From contig JAFYEA010000028.1 of NCBI GenBank assembly GCA_017544525.1, positions 62,001 through 126,000 on the forward strand: a stretch of 64,000 nt of DNA, in the 5' to 3' direction. The stretch is from Bacilli bacterium. GTDB taxonomy: Bacteria > Bacillota_I > Bacilli_A > RF39 > UBA660. Positions 7,490-15,600 of this stretch are shown here, piece by piece (the stretch's first letter is position 1; each line of letters begins with the position of its first letter). The notes under the pieces were generated by a model. The model ran no database searches. It saw nothing but the letters and a program-made list of their open reading frames with translations, and was not told the DNA's origin. Made by a program: the position numbers and the translations under genes.

Positions 7490-8788
7490 ATGGAAGTAAT
7501 AGTTGAAAAAGTTCTTGAAAGAGATATTGATTTGTTAATGATTAATAAATTTATTTATGATAAAAAAGTATTAAATCTATTTTTAAATAAAATTAATTTT
7601 GAAGGATATAGTGTGAAAACTCTTCAACATTCATTGAGTGATTCACAGGGAGAATCTGACATAACAATTATTGTGGAAAAAGATAATCACAAAATAGGCT
7701 TATTAATAGAAGATAAAATAGATGCTATTGCAATGCCCAATCAAAGAGAAAGATATAATATAAGAGGACAAAGAGGAATTGATAATAAACTATATGATGA
7801 ATTTTATGTTTTTATGATAGCACCATTAGATTATTTAAAAAACAATAGTGAAGCACATTTATATGAAAATCAAATATCATATGAAGAATTAAAAGATGTT
7901 ATGAAAGATGATATCTATGCGGTGGCATTAATAGAGAAAGCAATTGAAGAAAAAAAGAATGGATATATAGTTCGAGAACATTCTGGAGTAACACAATTTT
8001 GGGAAAAATACTATGAGTACATAAGAAACAATTATCCTACAATAAAAATAAATGAAGTACATGGCCCTAGAGGAGAAAGTGCTATGTGGCCTGAACTATT
8101 AACTTACTATCCAAATGTAAAAATAATTCAAAAATCAGATAGAGGATATTTAGATTTAACATTCTCTAAAATGAGCAATTATATTAATATATTTAATAAA
8201 TATGTTGTAAAATATTTGAATAATAATATGACAATAGAAAAAACAGGAAAATCTATGGCAATAAGAATGATATTCCCAAAGATTGATTTTAGAAATGATT
8301 TTGATAATTATTCTAAAGAGTTAAAAGAATGTTTAGATAAAGCTTTAGAACTTTATAATTTATTAAATAAAATAGATGTTAATGCTATGTATAATGAAAT
8401 AAACAATAATAAAGCTGATATTAAATCATTGGAAGATTTTAGAAGATTATATCCAAGGGGGATTATTGTTAATTATGATTTAAGAGAAACCTATAGAAGT
8501 TCTAAAGAAACACTTGAAACCATTGCTGATGTGGTTGATTATCCATATGTTCAAAGATATCAAACAGGCATTAATACTAAGACACAATTATTTATTATTA
8601 AAGATAATACATTATACAAATTAAAAAGAGTAGAAGAAAATAATCCTTATTCAAAATATATGTTAGATAGTTTTGATTTAACTGTTTCAGAGGATTTCTA
8701 TAAAGATAAAAATTTTTATAATACAAAAAATGATCCTGTTAATGTATTACCAGAAGAATTACTTGAGATTATTGATTTTGAAAGGTAA
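7490..8788 (+). CDS. PD-(D/E)XK nuclease family protein
   Basis: The 432-aa soluble protein has a nuclease core near the N-terminus: GESDITIIV (about residues 55-63) followed by LLIEDKIDA (about 71-79), the Asp and ExK pair of a PD-(D/E)XK fold, then QRERYNIRGQRG and FYVFMIAP. The remaining 250 residues form another domain (SAMWPELLTYYP and similar) that I do not recognise. Proteins of this type are common, poorly characterised passengers of defence islands. An extended -10 (TGATATAAT, 7464-7469) and GAAGGTGA ribosome site precede the ATG. The alpha/beta hydrolase gene follows after 9 bases and is probably co-transcribed. Confidence 0.75.
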   Translation: MEVIVEKVLERDIDLLMINKFIYDKKVLNLFLNKINFEGYSVKTLQHSLSDSQGESDITIIVEKDNHKIGLLIEDKIDAIAMPNQRERYNIRGQRGIDNKLYDEFYVFMIAPLDYLKNNSEAHLYENQISYEELKDVMKDDIYAVALIEKAIEEKKNGYIVREHSGVTQFWEKYYEYIRNNYPTIKINEVHGPRGESAMWPELLTYYPNVKIIQKSDRGYLDLTFSKMSNYINIFNKYVVKYLNNNMTIEKTGKSMAIRMIFPKIDFRNDFDNYSKELKECLDKALELYNLLNKIDVNAMYNEINNNKADIKSLEDFRRLYPRGIIVNYDLRETYRSSKETLETIADVVDYPYVQRYQTGINTKTQLFIIKDNTLYKLKRVEENNPYSKYMLDSFDLTVSEDFYKDKNFYNTKNDPVNVLPEELLEIIDFER

Positions 8789-8797
8789 TATGATCGC

Positions 8798-9424
8798 ATG
8801 AATTTAGAATTTGATAAAGAGATTAAAAGCAAATTTAAAAATAATGTAATTGAATATGGTATTGTTAATGGAGATAATACTATTGTATTTATTAAAGCAG
8901 GCCAAAATGGATCCTTATATGGTTATAATAATAAGTATATAAAGATGGCTAAAAGATTGAATAGTAAATATGGATGTTCAGTGATATGTTCTTCTAATCC
9001 GTTTGATGGAAATAATCCTTTAGATAATGCTATGAGTATTATTGAAGAATATGCATCTAAATTTGATAATTATAAAATTTATTATTTAGGCTATTCAAAT
9101 GGAGCATTAATCGGAGCATGGTTTGGAGTCAACTATCCTCAAATAAAAAGAATGGCATTAGTAAATGGACCATTAATGTTTAATCTTCATAAAACAAAAG
9201 AAGGAGTTTTATCATTTAAGGGTGAATTCATTAATTTTATATATGGTTCTGAAGATCAATCAATTGGGTATATTGATTTAATAAAAGCAATAAAAAATGA
9301 TAAAATTAGTGTTTATGTTGTAGAAGGAGAAGATCATCATTTTAGTAAAAGTGAAGAAGATTTTTTAAGAATACCCGAAAAGTATTTATTTGAAAGTAAG
9401 ATAAATATAAATGAAGAAATATAG
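8798..9424 (+). CDS. Small alpha/beta hydrolase
   Basis: This 208-aa cytoplasmic protein has an alpha/beta-hydrolase layout: IVFIKAGQNGSLYG (oxyanion-hole region), nucleophile elbow GYSNGA (about residues 98-103, Ser nucleophile), LVNGPLMF, an acidic residue in FIYGSEDQS and catalytic His in EGEDHHF near the C-terminus. It is shorter than usual lipases and has no cap domain or signal peptide. The substrate is unknown. The ribosome site AAAGG overlaps the end of the upstream nuclease gene, implying coupling; a nuclease-hydrolase pair in a defence island is unusual enough to note. Confidence 0.75.
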   Translation: MNLEFDKEIKSKFKNNVIEYGIVNGDNTIVFIKAGQNGSLYGYNNKYIKMAKRLNSKYGCSVICSSNPFDGNNPLDNAMSIIEEYASKFDNYKIYYLGYSNGALIGAWFGVNYPQIKRMALVNGPLMFNLHKTKEGVLSFKGEFINFIYGSEDQSIGYIDLIKAIKNDKISVYVVEGEDHHFSKSEEDFLRIPEKYLFESKININEEI

Positions 9425-9442
9425 AATATAATGAATAATAAT

Positions 9443-9469
9443 ACCACTTTAGTCAAAAAGTGGTTTTTA
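9443..9469 (+). terminator. Terminator of nuclease-hydrolase pair
   Basis: The 8-bp stem ACCACTTT/AAAGTGGT (9443-9450 and 9457-9464) is followed by a run of T residues, 18 bases after the hydrolase stop codon. Confidence 0.85.
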
Positions 9470-9475
9470 TATGTT

Positions 9476-9607
9476 TTAGTCTAATTTATCAATTAAATTA
9501 ACAACTTCAGATAGAGCAAAATTGAATAAATGAGTATATGTATTTAAGGTTTCTTCAATCTTTGTATGTCCTAAATATTTGGCTACTACATAAACTGTCT
9601 TTTTTTT
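9476..9607 (-). pseudogene. C-terminal stump of tyrosine recombinase (integrase)
   Basis: Read on the minus strand, about 43 codons end in TAA at 9476 and encode VAKYLGHTKIEETLNTYTHLF plus a short tail. This is the C-terminal catalytic block of phage/ICE integrases, including the LGH histidine motif and the YTHL active-site tyrosine. There is no start codon, and upstream of about 9607 the frame runs straight into the promoter of the next gene, so more than 80 percent of the gene is missing. It marks an old edge of an integrated element and suggests that part of the 1-9.5 kb island arrived by site-specific recombination. Confidence 0.85.
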
Positions 9608-9632
9608 GTTATAATGTATATGGAGTAAATAT

Positions 9633-10757
9633 ATGGAAAAAATAGATGAAAATTTTATTAATTATTTTAATATGTTAAAGATTAAGAAAAGAGATCTTTA
9701 TTTTTTTGATATTATTACACCTAAAGAAGTAATTGTATCTGAATGGCTTTCTTTTATATTAAATCCATCAATTAATGGTGTTGGAAATAAACCTATTGAA
9801 AAGTTATTAGAAGCATTAGATATAATAAAAGAATTAGATGAATTTGATTTTATTAGTACAAATACAGAAGTAACAACTGATAATAATCAAAGAATGGATA
9901 TAGTTATTAAATATGATGGGTTATGGATAGTAATAGAAAATAAAATTGAATCTCATGAAAGTGGTTTTCAAACAGTAGCATATTATAATTATATTGAGAG
10001 TATTAGAGATAATAATGAAGTTATATATATTTATTTAAAACCAAATTATAATAATTCAATTCCAAGAGAAAGTAATTTTAAAGTATTAACTTATAGTAAA
10101 TTATTAAAGAAATTGAAAGAAATAAGTGAATTTGATTATTATGAGAAAGATAAATATAAATATTTAAAAGAATTCTTAGTAAGTGGTGATAGATTTATGA
10201 AAAATGAAGAATTAGATTTTAATGAAAGTATTTTATTCTATATGAATAATAAAGAAAAAATGCATGAAATAGAACAAGAATATAAGAGCCAAAATAGAAG
10301 ATTACATGATAAGATTAGATATGATATATTGAATGAATTAAATGAAAGAAGAGGGCATTATTTAACAGATGATGATAAAGGAACTAGTCCAAGAAATTAT
10401 ATGCAATTTTATAAAGATAATTGGAATAATACTAATCATATGGGAGCTCATTTTGAGTTGTTATTTCATACTGATGAATTATTATCTGATAAGATAAAAT
10501 GTGATGTTGTTTTACATTTAGAAAATAGGATAACCGAAAATGAAATGCATGAGTTTGAAAAGAGGGGAATAACTAGAAATAGATCTTTAGCATTTGATAA
10601 TAATAAAAATATGCCTATAAAAAATTCTTTTGAATTAGATTTTTCTTCTAATAAAGTATATAAAGAATCAATATATAGGATATTATACGAATTAAATATA
10701 TTAATGGATGAATATGAAGGTTTAGTAAATAGTATTATGTCGAACAAATATATGTAA
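9633..10757 (+). CDS. PD-(D/E)XK nuclease family protein (PDDEXK_4-like)
   Basis: The 374-aa protein shows the standard order of this family. SEWLSFILNP lies near residue 36, then STNTEVTTDNNQRMDIVI (metal-binding Asp, about residues 78-95) and IVIENKIESHESGFQ (the E-x-K strand, about 102-116) leading into a YYNYIES helix. The C-terminal half has a Trp/His-rich segment (NWNNTNHMGAHFE) and EMHEFEKRGI. Proteins of this type are widespread in Firmicutes and often lie near restriction genes, but their role is unproven. Its TATAAT (9610-9615) directly abuts the integrase stump, so the stump is not part of this gene. Confidence 0.75.
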   Translation: MEKIDENFINYFNMLKIKKRDLYFFDIITPKEVIVSEWLSFILNPSINGVGNKPIEKLLEALDIIKELDEFDFISTNTEVTTDNNQRMDIVIKYDGLWIVIENKIESHESGFQTVAYYNYIESIRDNNEVIYIYLKPNYNNSIPRESNFKVLTYSKLLKKLKEISEFDYYEKDKYKYLKEFLVSGDRFMKNEELDFNESILFYMNNKEKMHEIEQEYKSQNRRLHDKIRYDILNELNERRGHYLTDDDKGTSPRNYMQFYKDNWNNTNHMGAHFELLFHTDELLSDKIKCDVVLHLENRITENEMHEFEKRGITRNRSLAFDNNKNMPIKNSFELDFSSNKVYKESIYRILYELNILMDEYEGLVNSIMSNKYM

Positions 10758-10778
10758 AAATGTTTAATGTTGATTTAA

Positions 10779-10802
10779 AAAGAACTGTTTGCAGTTCTTT
10801 TT
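10779..10802. terminator. Bidirectional terminator
   Basis: The stem AAAAGAACTG/CAGTTCTTTT (10779-10788 and 10793-10802) has a 4-nt loop and sits between convergent genes ending at 10757 and 10804. Confidence 0.85.
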
Positions 10803-10803
10803 A

Positions 10804-11910
10804 TTATTGATTAATCATCCATTCAAATACTTCTTTTGTATATGCTCCTTCTATTGTTACTCCATTAACTGTTGTTCCATTTATAATAGTATCATGTGTT
10901 AGACCTTGTTTTACTTCTAGAGTACAGTTTTGTTTTGAACTTATACTATTTAATCTAGTGCATGCTTCTTGCATTTTTTGTTTGAAGTATGCATCATAAT
11001 TAGCTGAACTAACTATGCCTCTTATTGGTTTATCTTTTAATGCATCTATTTTTTGTTCTGCATATAAGTGTCCCCACCCACTTACTGGTACAAGTGCTGA
11101 AAATAGATTTGGATAATCCACACCGAATTGCCATGTTCCAAGGGCGCCATCACTGCAGCCTGTAAGTATTACTTTATTTTTATTTGCTTTGTATTCGTTT
11201 GTTACTTCATTTATTAATTCATAGAATATTTTAAATCCTCCGCCCATTTCATACCATGAGGATGTTGATTTAACTGGTAATACAACTATAAATGGGTAAT
11301 TATTCCCATATATTCTTTTTACTTCTTTTGCCATTTCTATATCTTTTATATCATTATATCTTTTATTACCACCGCCACCATGCATATACATAATAAGTGG
11401 CATATTTTCTGTTGCATTTTCTGGGACTAATACCCAATAATTTATTACTCTACCTTTTGAAGTTTTTATTTGTTTTTTAAATTCTCCTGTTTGAGATAGT
11501 TTTTTACTTTGATTACTACTCTGATTATTTTGATTATTACTTTGATTATTTTGGTTATTATAGTTTTCTTGGTTTTGCTTTTTTATTTCGCTTTCTCTTT
11601 TTTCTGCTTCTACTATTGCTTCTTTCTTTATATTCCAAAAGCAAGTATATATTTCTTCTTTATCAGTTATTTTGGATATTATAAATACAAATGTAGGAAT
11701 TAAAAATATTAGTATTGCCGCTATCATTTTTTTAGTAAAGTTTTTTAATGCTTTGCTTAATATATCATTGTCTTTACCATAGATAGCGCGTGTAAATTCT
11801 ATCATAGATGATATTATTAGTATGATAGGTATTATTATTCTTATAATATTGATTAATGTTTTAACTATAAGAATTATTCTTAAAAAAGTACTATTACTAC
11901 ATATTCCCAT
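10804..11910 (-). CDS. VirB2/TrbC-like membrane module fused to esterase
   Basis: The 368-aa protein has two parts. Residues 1-85 form two hydrophobic helices with the sequence RIIIPIILIISSMIEF and, after a short basic loop, KMIAAILIFLIPTFVFI; the same module begins the proteins at 18907 and 35043. After a conserved Cys (YTCFW) and an Asn/Gln-rich linker (about 110-140) comes an alpha/beta hydrolase: MYMHGGGGNKR (oxyanion region), GCSDGALGTW (nucleophile Ser) and a late LTHDTI histidine, resembling feruloyl/PHB-depolymerase-like esterases. The enzyme is predicted to be outside the membrane, tethered by the N-terminal helices. AAGGAGA ribosome site; minus -10 TATAAT at 11934-11939. Confidence 0.8.
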   Translation of the reverse strand: MGICSNSTFLRIILIVKTLINIIRIIIPIILIISSMIEFTRAIYGKDNDILSKALKNFTKKMIAAILIFLIPTFVFIISKITDKEEIYTCFWNIKKEAIVEAEKRESEIKKQNQENYNNQNNQSNNQNNQSSNQSKKLSQTGEFKKQIKTSKGRVINYWVLVPENATENMPLIMYMHGGGGNKRYNDIKDIEMAKEVKRIYGNNYPFIVVLPVKSTSSWYEMGGGFKIFYELINEVTNEYKANKNKVILTGCSDGALGTWQFGVDYPNLFSALVPVSGWGHLYAEQKIDALKDKPIRGIVSSANYDAYFKQKMQEACTRLNSISSKQNCTLEVKQGLTHDTIINGTTVNGVTIEGAYTKEVFEWMINQ

Positions 11911-12022
11911 TGTATAATTCTCCTTACTATTTAATTATATCATTTTTATATTTATAAAATAAATATATTATATATTATATGTTATAATTATGATAAGAAG
12001 GTAAATAGTTATTAAAAATAAA

Positions 12023-12586
12023 TTGGATATTATAAAGAAAATTGTTTTATTGGTTCTTATGATATTAGGGTTTATATTGGTAATACTTTTCATTGTATAT
12101 TTTTGTTTGGTTAAATTTGGTGGAGGATTAGGTGAGTATTTAGCGGTATTATCTTCTATTATTGTAGTAGGCGTATGCTTTTTATTTGTATTTGCAATAG
12201 TTGCTCTTATAGCAATAATAGCCGTAGTACCTACTAGTAGACATAATCCTTTAGTTGGAATAATTGTGTTTTTTCTACTACTAATAATTATGATTTCTGT
12301 TAGTATATTCCTTCCGAATAAAGATCCTATTAGAAATACAATTACTTATAAAAATGAAACAAATACTTATTATATTAATAGGTTTAATAACCAAATATCA
12401 GTTATTAAATTTAAAAAAGATAATATGGAATTAATATATGAATTATTTGATAGATTATGTGTTAATAGTAATAAAAATGGTGATTGTGAAATAAATGATA
12501 GTTATACTGATAATGATCAATTGATTATTGATAGTATTATTAATAAGGATGAAAGGCTATTAAAAAACTATAAAAAAGATAATTAA
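12023..12586 (+). CDS. Membrane protein, start codon uncertain
   Basis: This unrecognised protein of about 187 aa has three hydrophobic segments in the first 100 residues (IVLLVLMILGFILVILF, a second around 45-75, and IIVFFLLLIIMISVSIFL) and a charged, polar C-terminal domain, probably extracellular or cytoplasmic. The listed start is TTG 12023, which has no ribosome site. AGAAGGT (11996-12002) lies 8 bases before an in-frame ATT at 12011, so a rare ATT start (four more codons) is possible; no ATG is in frame before 12059. TATAAT at 11983-11988 is divergent from the promoter of the esterase gene. Confidence 0.6.
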   Translation: MDIIKKIVLLVLMILGFILVILFIVYFCLVKFGGGLGEYLAVLSSIIVVGVCFLFVFAIVALIAIIAVVPTSRHNPLVGIIVFFLLLIIMISVSIFLPNKDPIRNTITYKNETNTYYINRFNNQISVIKFKKDNMELIYELFDRLCVNSNKNGDCEINDSYTDNDQLIIDSIINKDERLLKNYKKDN

Positions 12587-12637
12587 TTGTGATAACTTTT
12601 AAAAATAGGTTTATAATACAAGCAAGGAGGGAATAAT

Positions 12638-12793
12638 ATGGGATTATTAGATTTGCTTTTGAGTAATAGCAAAGAAAAAGATGATGAAGAAGATAAATTA
12701 AAGAAAGAGTTTGTTAAAAAAGGCGAGCAGGAAGAATTTAATTTTGAAGAAGAGGATTTAGAAGAAGACGATTATCATTATGAAGATGATTAG
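12638..12793 (+). CDS. Small acidic protein, 51 aa
   Basis: A 51-codon ORF follows a near-perfect ribosome site (AGGAGG, 7 bases before ATG). The product starts with a short hydrophobic stretch MGLLDLLL and is then almost entirely Glu, Asp and Lys, ending in EDLEEDDYHYEDD. No family is recognised. TATAAT at 12612-12617 is a likely -10. It lies in a run of small genes up to 13971 that share orientation and may be one transcription unit. Confidence 0.7.
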   Translation: MGLLDLLLSNSKEKDDEEDKLKKEFVKKGEQEEFNFEEEDLEEDDYHYEDD

Positions 12794-12848
12794 TGATAAC
12801 TAAAAAACATGTGTTATAATGTTTTTCTAAAGAAAGGGTTGATGAAGA

Positions 12849-13211
12849 GTGAAGAAATATGAAATAAAAAGAATTATAAAACTAAGCATAATATATATGG
12901 TATGTACTATATTATGTTTTATCGCAATAAGAAATGGTAAGCCAGATAGTAATATCATAGTAGTTATGTTATTATCTATGTTCATTGGCTTTATAGGAAT
13001 GTTTGTAGTCAATTTAATACTCGATTTATTATTAATTGGTATTGAATCAATAAAAGAATCAAAGAATAAAGTAAAAGCAATAATTGAGACACTACTTATA
13101 ATATTATTAATAGGTGGATACTTTTTGGCTTTTTACCCTGCAAAAGTTTCAACAAATGAATATGGTGAACCACGATGTGAAAGCATAATTGGGTTAAAAG
13201 TTGGTTGCTAA
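12849..13211 (+). CDS. Small three-helix membrane protein
   Basis: This 120-aa protein starts with GTG (AAAGGG ribosome site about 10 bases before; no in-frame ATG nearby). It has three predicted transmembrane segments, about residues 10-28, 33-58 and 78-98, and a short C-terminal tail with two Cys (EPRCES and KVGC). A family is not recognised. It lies 38 bases upstream of the sigma-like gene's ribosome site. Confidence 0.65.
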   Translation: MKKYEIKRIIKLSIIYMVCTILCFIAIRNGKPDSNIIVVMLLSMFIGFIGMFVVNLILDLLLIGIESIKESKNKVKAIIETLLIILLIGGYFLAFYPAKVSTNEYGEPRCESIIGLKVGC

Positions 13212-13258
13212 GAATAGTTTATATAATTCAATTTGTACAAGAAAGGGGAAGATGAGAA

Positions 13259-13537
13259 ATGAAAAGATTGGTTGAGATATTAGGCGTTGATGAAGAAACT
13301 ATTAGGGGGTTAGTTGGTAAAATACCTACTCCAAAGATTAGAAAAGTTATTGAACTTAGATTTGGATTAAAGGATGGTATGGAAAGAACATTAAAAGATG
13401 TTAGTGAAGAAATGAAAATTAATATGGAGTTGGTTAGACAATTTGAAGCTAGAGGGCTTAGATTTTTAAGAAATAATCTTACTAAAAAGAAGTCTTTGGT
13501 TGAAATTATTAAATCATTTTTTAGGAGTAGGGGGTAG
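13259..13537 (+). CDS. Orphan sigma-70 region 4-like protein
   Basis: The 92-aa protein matches region 4 of housekeeping sigma factors: IRKVIELRFGLKDGMERTL, then DVSEEMKI and VRQFEARGLRFLRN (the helix-turn-helix that in RpoD reads the -35 element). Regions 1-3 are absent and the first 25 residues do not resemble sigma. A lone region 4 could act as a DNA-binding regulator, an activator that remodels RNA polymerase, or a T4 AsiA/MotA-like co-factor. The strong ribosome site is GGGG/AAGATGAG before ATG. The next gene starts 3 bases after its stop codon, so the two are translationally coupled. Confidence 0.8.
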   Translation: MKRLVEILGVDEETIRGLVGKIPTPKIRKVIELRFGLKDGMERTLKDVSEEMKINMELVRQFEARGLRFLRNNLTKKKSLVEIIKSFFRSRG

Positions 13538-13539
13538 TA

Positions 13540-13971
13540 ATGTTAAGTTTATTTGATTTTAATGATAATTTAGATTATGAATATAAGAATACTAAAGAAG
13601 TAGATGTTAATAAGATCAGAGATTTGTATGATGAATCTAATTTATTATTTATAATGGGTCCAAATAGGATGAATCCTTCTGATATTATATTTATGTTTGA
13701 TGATATGAAGATATGTTTCTTCGATGGAACTAAATATAATTTTAAGGATATATTTCCTAATGCATATGTAATGGAAAATAATTCTAAATATAATCTATAT
13801 GATTGTGGATTTGGATCTCTATTATATGTAGATAAAAAAATAGATGATATTTTTAGAAAAGAATTAATAAAGTATGCTGAAGATAATGAAGTTGCTTTTA
13901 TAAATGGTTTACCTATAGATTCATTTATCAGGGCATATTGGATTACAATTGCTAAGGAGTGTAAAAAGTAG
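13540..13971 (+). CDS. Hypothetical protein coupled to the sigma-like gene
   Basis: The 143-aa soluble protein is rich in Asp and aromatic residues and has no signal peptide. I do not recognise it. It starts 3 bases after the sigma region-4 gene, with the AGGGGG ribosome site inside that gene, so the two are made together; a partner or anti-sigma role is possible but purely positional. The terminator hairpin overlaps its last codons. Confidence 0.65.
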   Translation: MLSLFDFNDNLDYEYKNTKEVDVNKIRDLYDESNLLFIMGPNRMNPSDIIFMFDDMKICFFDGTKYNFKDIFPNAYVMENNSKYNLYDCGFGSLLYVDKKIDDIFRKELIKYAEDNEVAFINGLPIDSFIRAYWITIAKECKK

Positions 13972-13990
13972 AAATTTTCTACTTTTTTTT
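13963..13990 (+). terminator. Terminator overlapping stop codon
   Basis: The stem AAAAAGTAGAA/TTCTACTTTTT, with a 3-nt loop and continuing T run, includes the TAG stop of the gene at 13540. Confidence 0.8.
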
Positions 13991-14043
13991 AATGTTCTTT
14001 AAATAATATAATAATAGTATTTATCTTGTTGAGAGGAGATATT

Positions 14044-14232
14044 ATGAAGAAAAAAGAAATATTATCATTTATTATTGGAGTTTTAGTAGGAGCAATTGTT
14101 ACTACTGGAGTATTTTTAATACTTAAAGGTAACAGTAGACCTAAGATGGGAGATTTTGATAAGTCTAATTTTCCAAGTAGAGAGAATTTTAATAAATCAG
14201 TAGATACTGAAGAAACAACAGAAAGCGAATAG
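14044..14232 (+). CDS. Small single-pass membrane protein
   Basis: This 62-aa protein has one transmembrane helix (about residues 6-27, FIIGVLVGAIVTTGVFLIL) and an acidic, Ser/Thr-rich tail ending in EETTESE. The start is ATG 14044 behind GAGAGGAGA; the upstream TTG at 14026 lies before the ribosome site and is rejected. It precedes the HlyD-like remnant by 10 bases and could have been part of an export complex. Confidence 0.65.
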   Translation: MKKKEILSFIIGVLVGAIVTTGVFLILKGNSRPKMGDFDKSNFPSRENFNKSVDTEETTESE

Positions 14233-14242
14233 GAGTGTATGT

Positions 14243-14877
14243 ATGAGAAAAATAATTAAGTATATTAAAAAGAAATTACCATTAATTATATTAATTTTAA
14301 TAGTTGGTGGAGCATGTTTTTTTGTAGGTAGGAGAATTGGGTTAAATACTGATACATCTTCTTCTAACACACTATTGAAGATGTAGAAGTATCTAAACAA
14401 ACTATTAAGAAGACTCTTAATAGTTCTGGACAAATTGAAACATCTAAGACTCAAAATTTAAAATTAAATACGTCATATAAGTTTAATAGTGTATTAGTTG
14501 AAACTGATGAAGTAGTTAAGAAAGGAACTAAGTTAGTTAAATATAGTAATGGTAAATATTTAGTAGCGCCTTATGATTTGGCTGTTACTAAAATATCTGT
14601 TCCTAAGAAAGGAAAGCAAGTTACTAGTAGTCATTATATTGAAGTTAAAAAAGTTTCTGATTTAATAGTTAGTATAGCTGTTAGTGAAAGTGAAATATCT
14701 AATTTAAGTTTAGGACAAGAAGTAGGAGTTGTATTAACTGCTTTAAATGATAGGGAGTTTGAAGGATATGTTACTAATATTAGTAGTACTGCTGAGAATG
14801 GTAGATTTACTGTTACTGTTGGATTTGATAATGACGGGGATGTTAGAATAGGAATGACAGCTAATGTTTCATTATAA
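14243..14877 (+). pseudogene. HlyD/RND-adaptor-like protein, frameshifted
   Basis: The first frame (14243-14386) gives an N-terminal cytoplasmic basic tail and one membrane helix, then runs off frame and stops after 47 codons. From 14374 a second frame continues without a start: IEDVEVSKQTIKKTLNSSGQIE, VLVETDEVVKKGTKLVKY (biotinyl-lipoyl-like) and the barrel KVSDLIVSIAVSESEISNLSLGQEV, ending RIGMTANVSL, the layout of a membrane-fusion adaptor of MacA/HlyD type. The break falls at ACACAC (14366-14371): removing one AC restores a single 211-codon frame. Either a real slippage mutation, a phase switch, or a sequencing error. No ABC transporter genes follow. Confidence 0.75.
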
Positions 14878-14905
14878 AAGTAATCACTTATGTGATTACT
14901 TTTTC
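14876..14905. terminator. Bidirectional terminator
   Basis: The 12-bp stem AAAAGTAATCAC/GTGATTACTTTT with a 4-nt loop is shared by the convergent genes ending at 14877 and 14896. Confidence 0.85.
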
Positions 14906-15477
14906 TTTGTTATTCCAATATAGAAGAATATAAGTGTTAATACCATAAATAAGTGATATATACCATTATGGTCTAAAATACTTATTTTTATTTTAGATAA
15001 CATTATTATTCCACCTATTACCTGTGAAATAAAACCATATATAAAATAATTTTTATTCGGATATGTATCTTTAAATAAATGATATATGCATATTAATATT
15101 ACTACTAATACATATAGAGCAAATGTTAATATGAAATTAAAATCAAAATGTAATTGTACTATTACTAAGATTGATAATAATACTGATAGGATTATTATGT
15201 ATCTTATTTTAAATTTTAAGAATATAGAAAACAGTGTATTAATAGTTATAGTAAAGAATACTGCTAAGATTAACCAGAGTATTAAACTAGTTTCCATTGA
15301 TAAGTATATTCCATGTACTAGAGCTCCAAGAAGTGAATCTATTGACATAAATAAATAAAATAGTTTCCATTTTTTATCTTTTATTTTTATAAAACCATAA
15401 ACACTTGTTACAAATATGAATAAATTGGTTATGGCTGTTGTTAAATCATATCCATGTGTTAAATGCATTTCTATCAC
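14896..15477 (-). CDS. Polytopic membrane protein (DUF6962-like)
   Basis: This 193-aa protein has six to seven transmembrane segments. Conserved-looking polar residues lie in or near membrane helices: HLTHGYDLTTAITN, DSLLGALVHGIYL and LDHNGIYHLFM. The pattern of buried His and Asp recalls CREST-type hydrolases and the DUF6962 membrane proteins, but I would not assign an activity. Promoter with TATAAT just upstream on the minus strand (about 15487-15492). Monocistronic. Confidence 0.6.
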   Translation of the reverse strand: MIEMHLTHGYDLTTAITNLFIFVTSVYGFIKIKDKKWKLFYLFMSIDSLLGALVHGIYLSMETSLILWLILAVFFTITINTLFSIFLKFKIRYIIILSVLLSILVIVQLHFDFNFILTFALYVLVVILICIYHLFKDTYPNKNYFIYGFISQVIGGIIMLSKIKISILDHNGIYHLFMVLTLIFFYIGITKKK

Positions 15478-15541
15478 CTAAATATATTATATCATATTGT
15501 TAATGATAATTATTTTTGATTAACTGATTTAGTTAAAGTTG

Positions 15542-15567
15542 AAAAGTAGAAGAAATTCTACTTTTTT
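15542..15567 (+). terminator. Stand-alone hairpin with U-tract
   Basis: The stem AAAAGTAGAA/TTCTACTTTT has a GAAA loop and T run. It lies between two divergent genes, just upstream of the TATAAT (15571-15576 region) of the gene at 15601, so it terminates no annotated gene. It may protect against antisense read-through or end a short unannotated RNA. Confidence 0.55.
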
Positions 15568-15600
15568 ATGATATAATTTGTATAGAATAGAGGTATATAT

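Noticed and set aside
11509..11703. 64-aa plus-strand hydrophobic ORF
   Set aside because: Antisense to the Asn/Gln-rich linker of the esterase fusion; no ribosome site.
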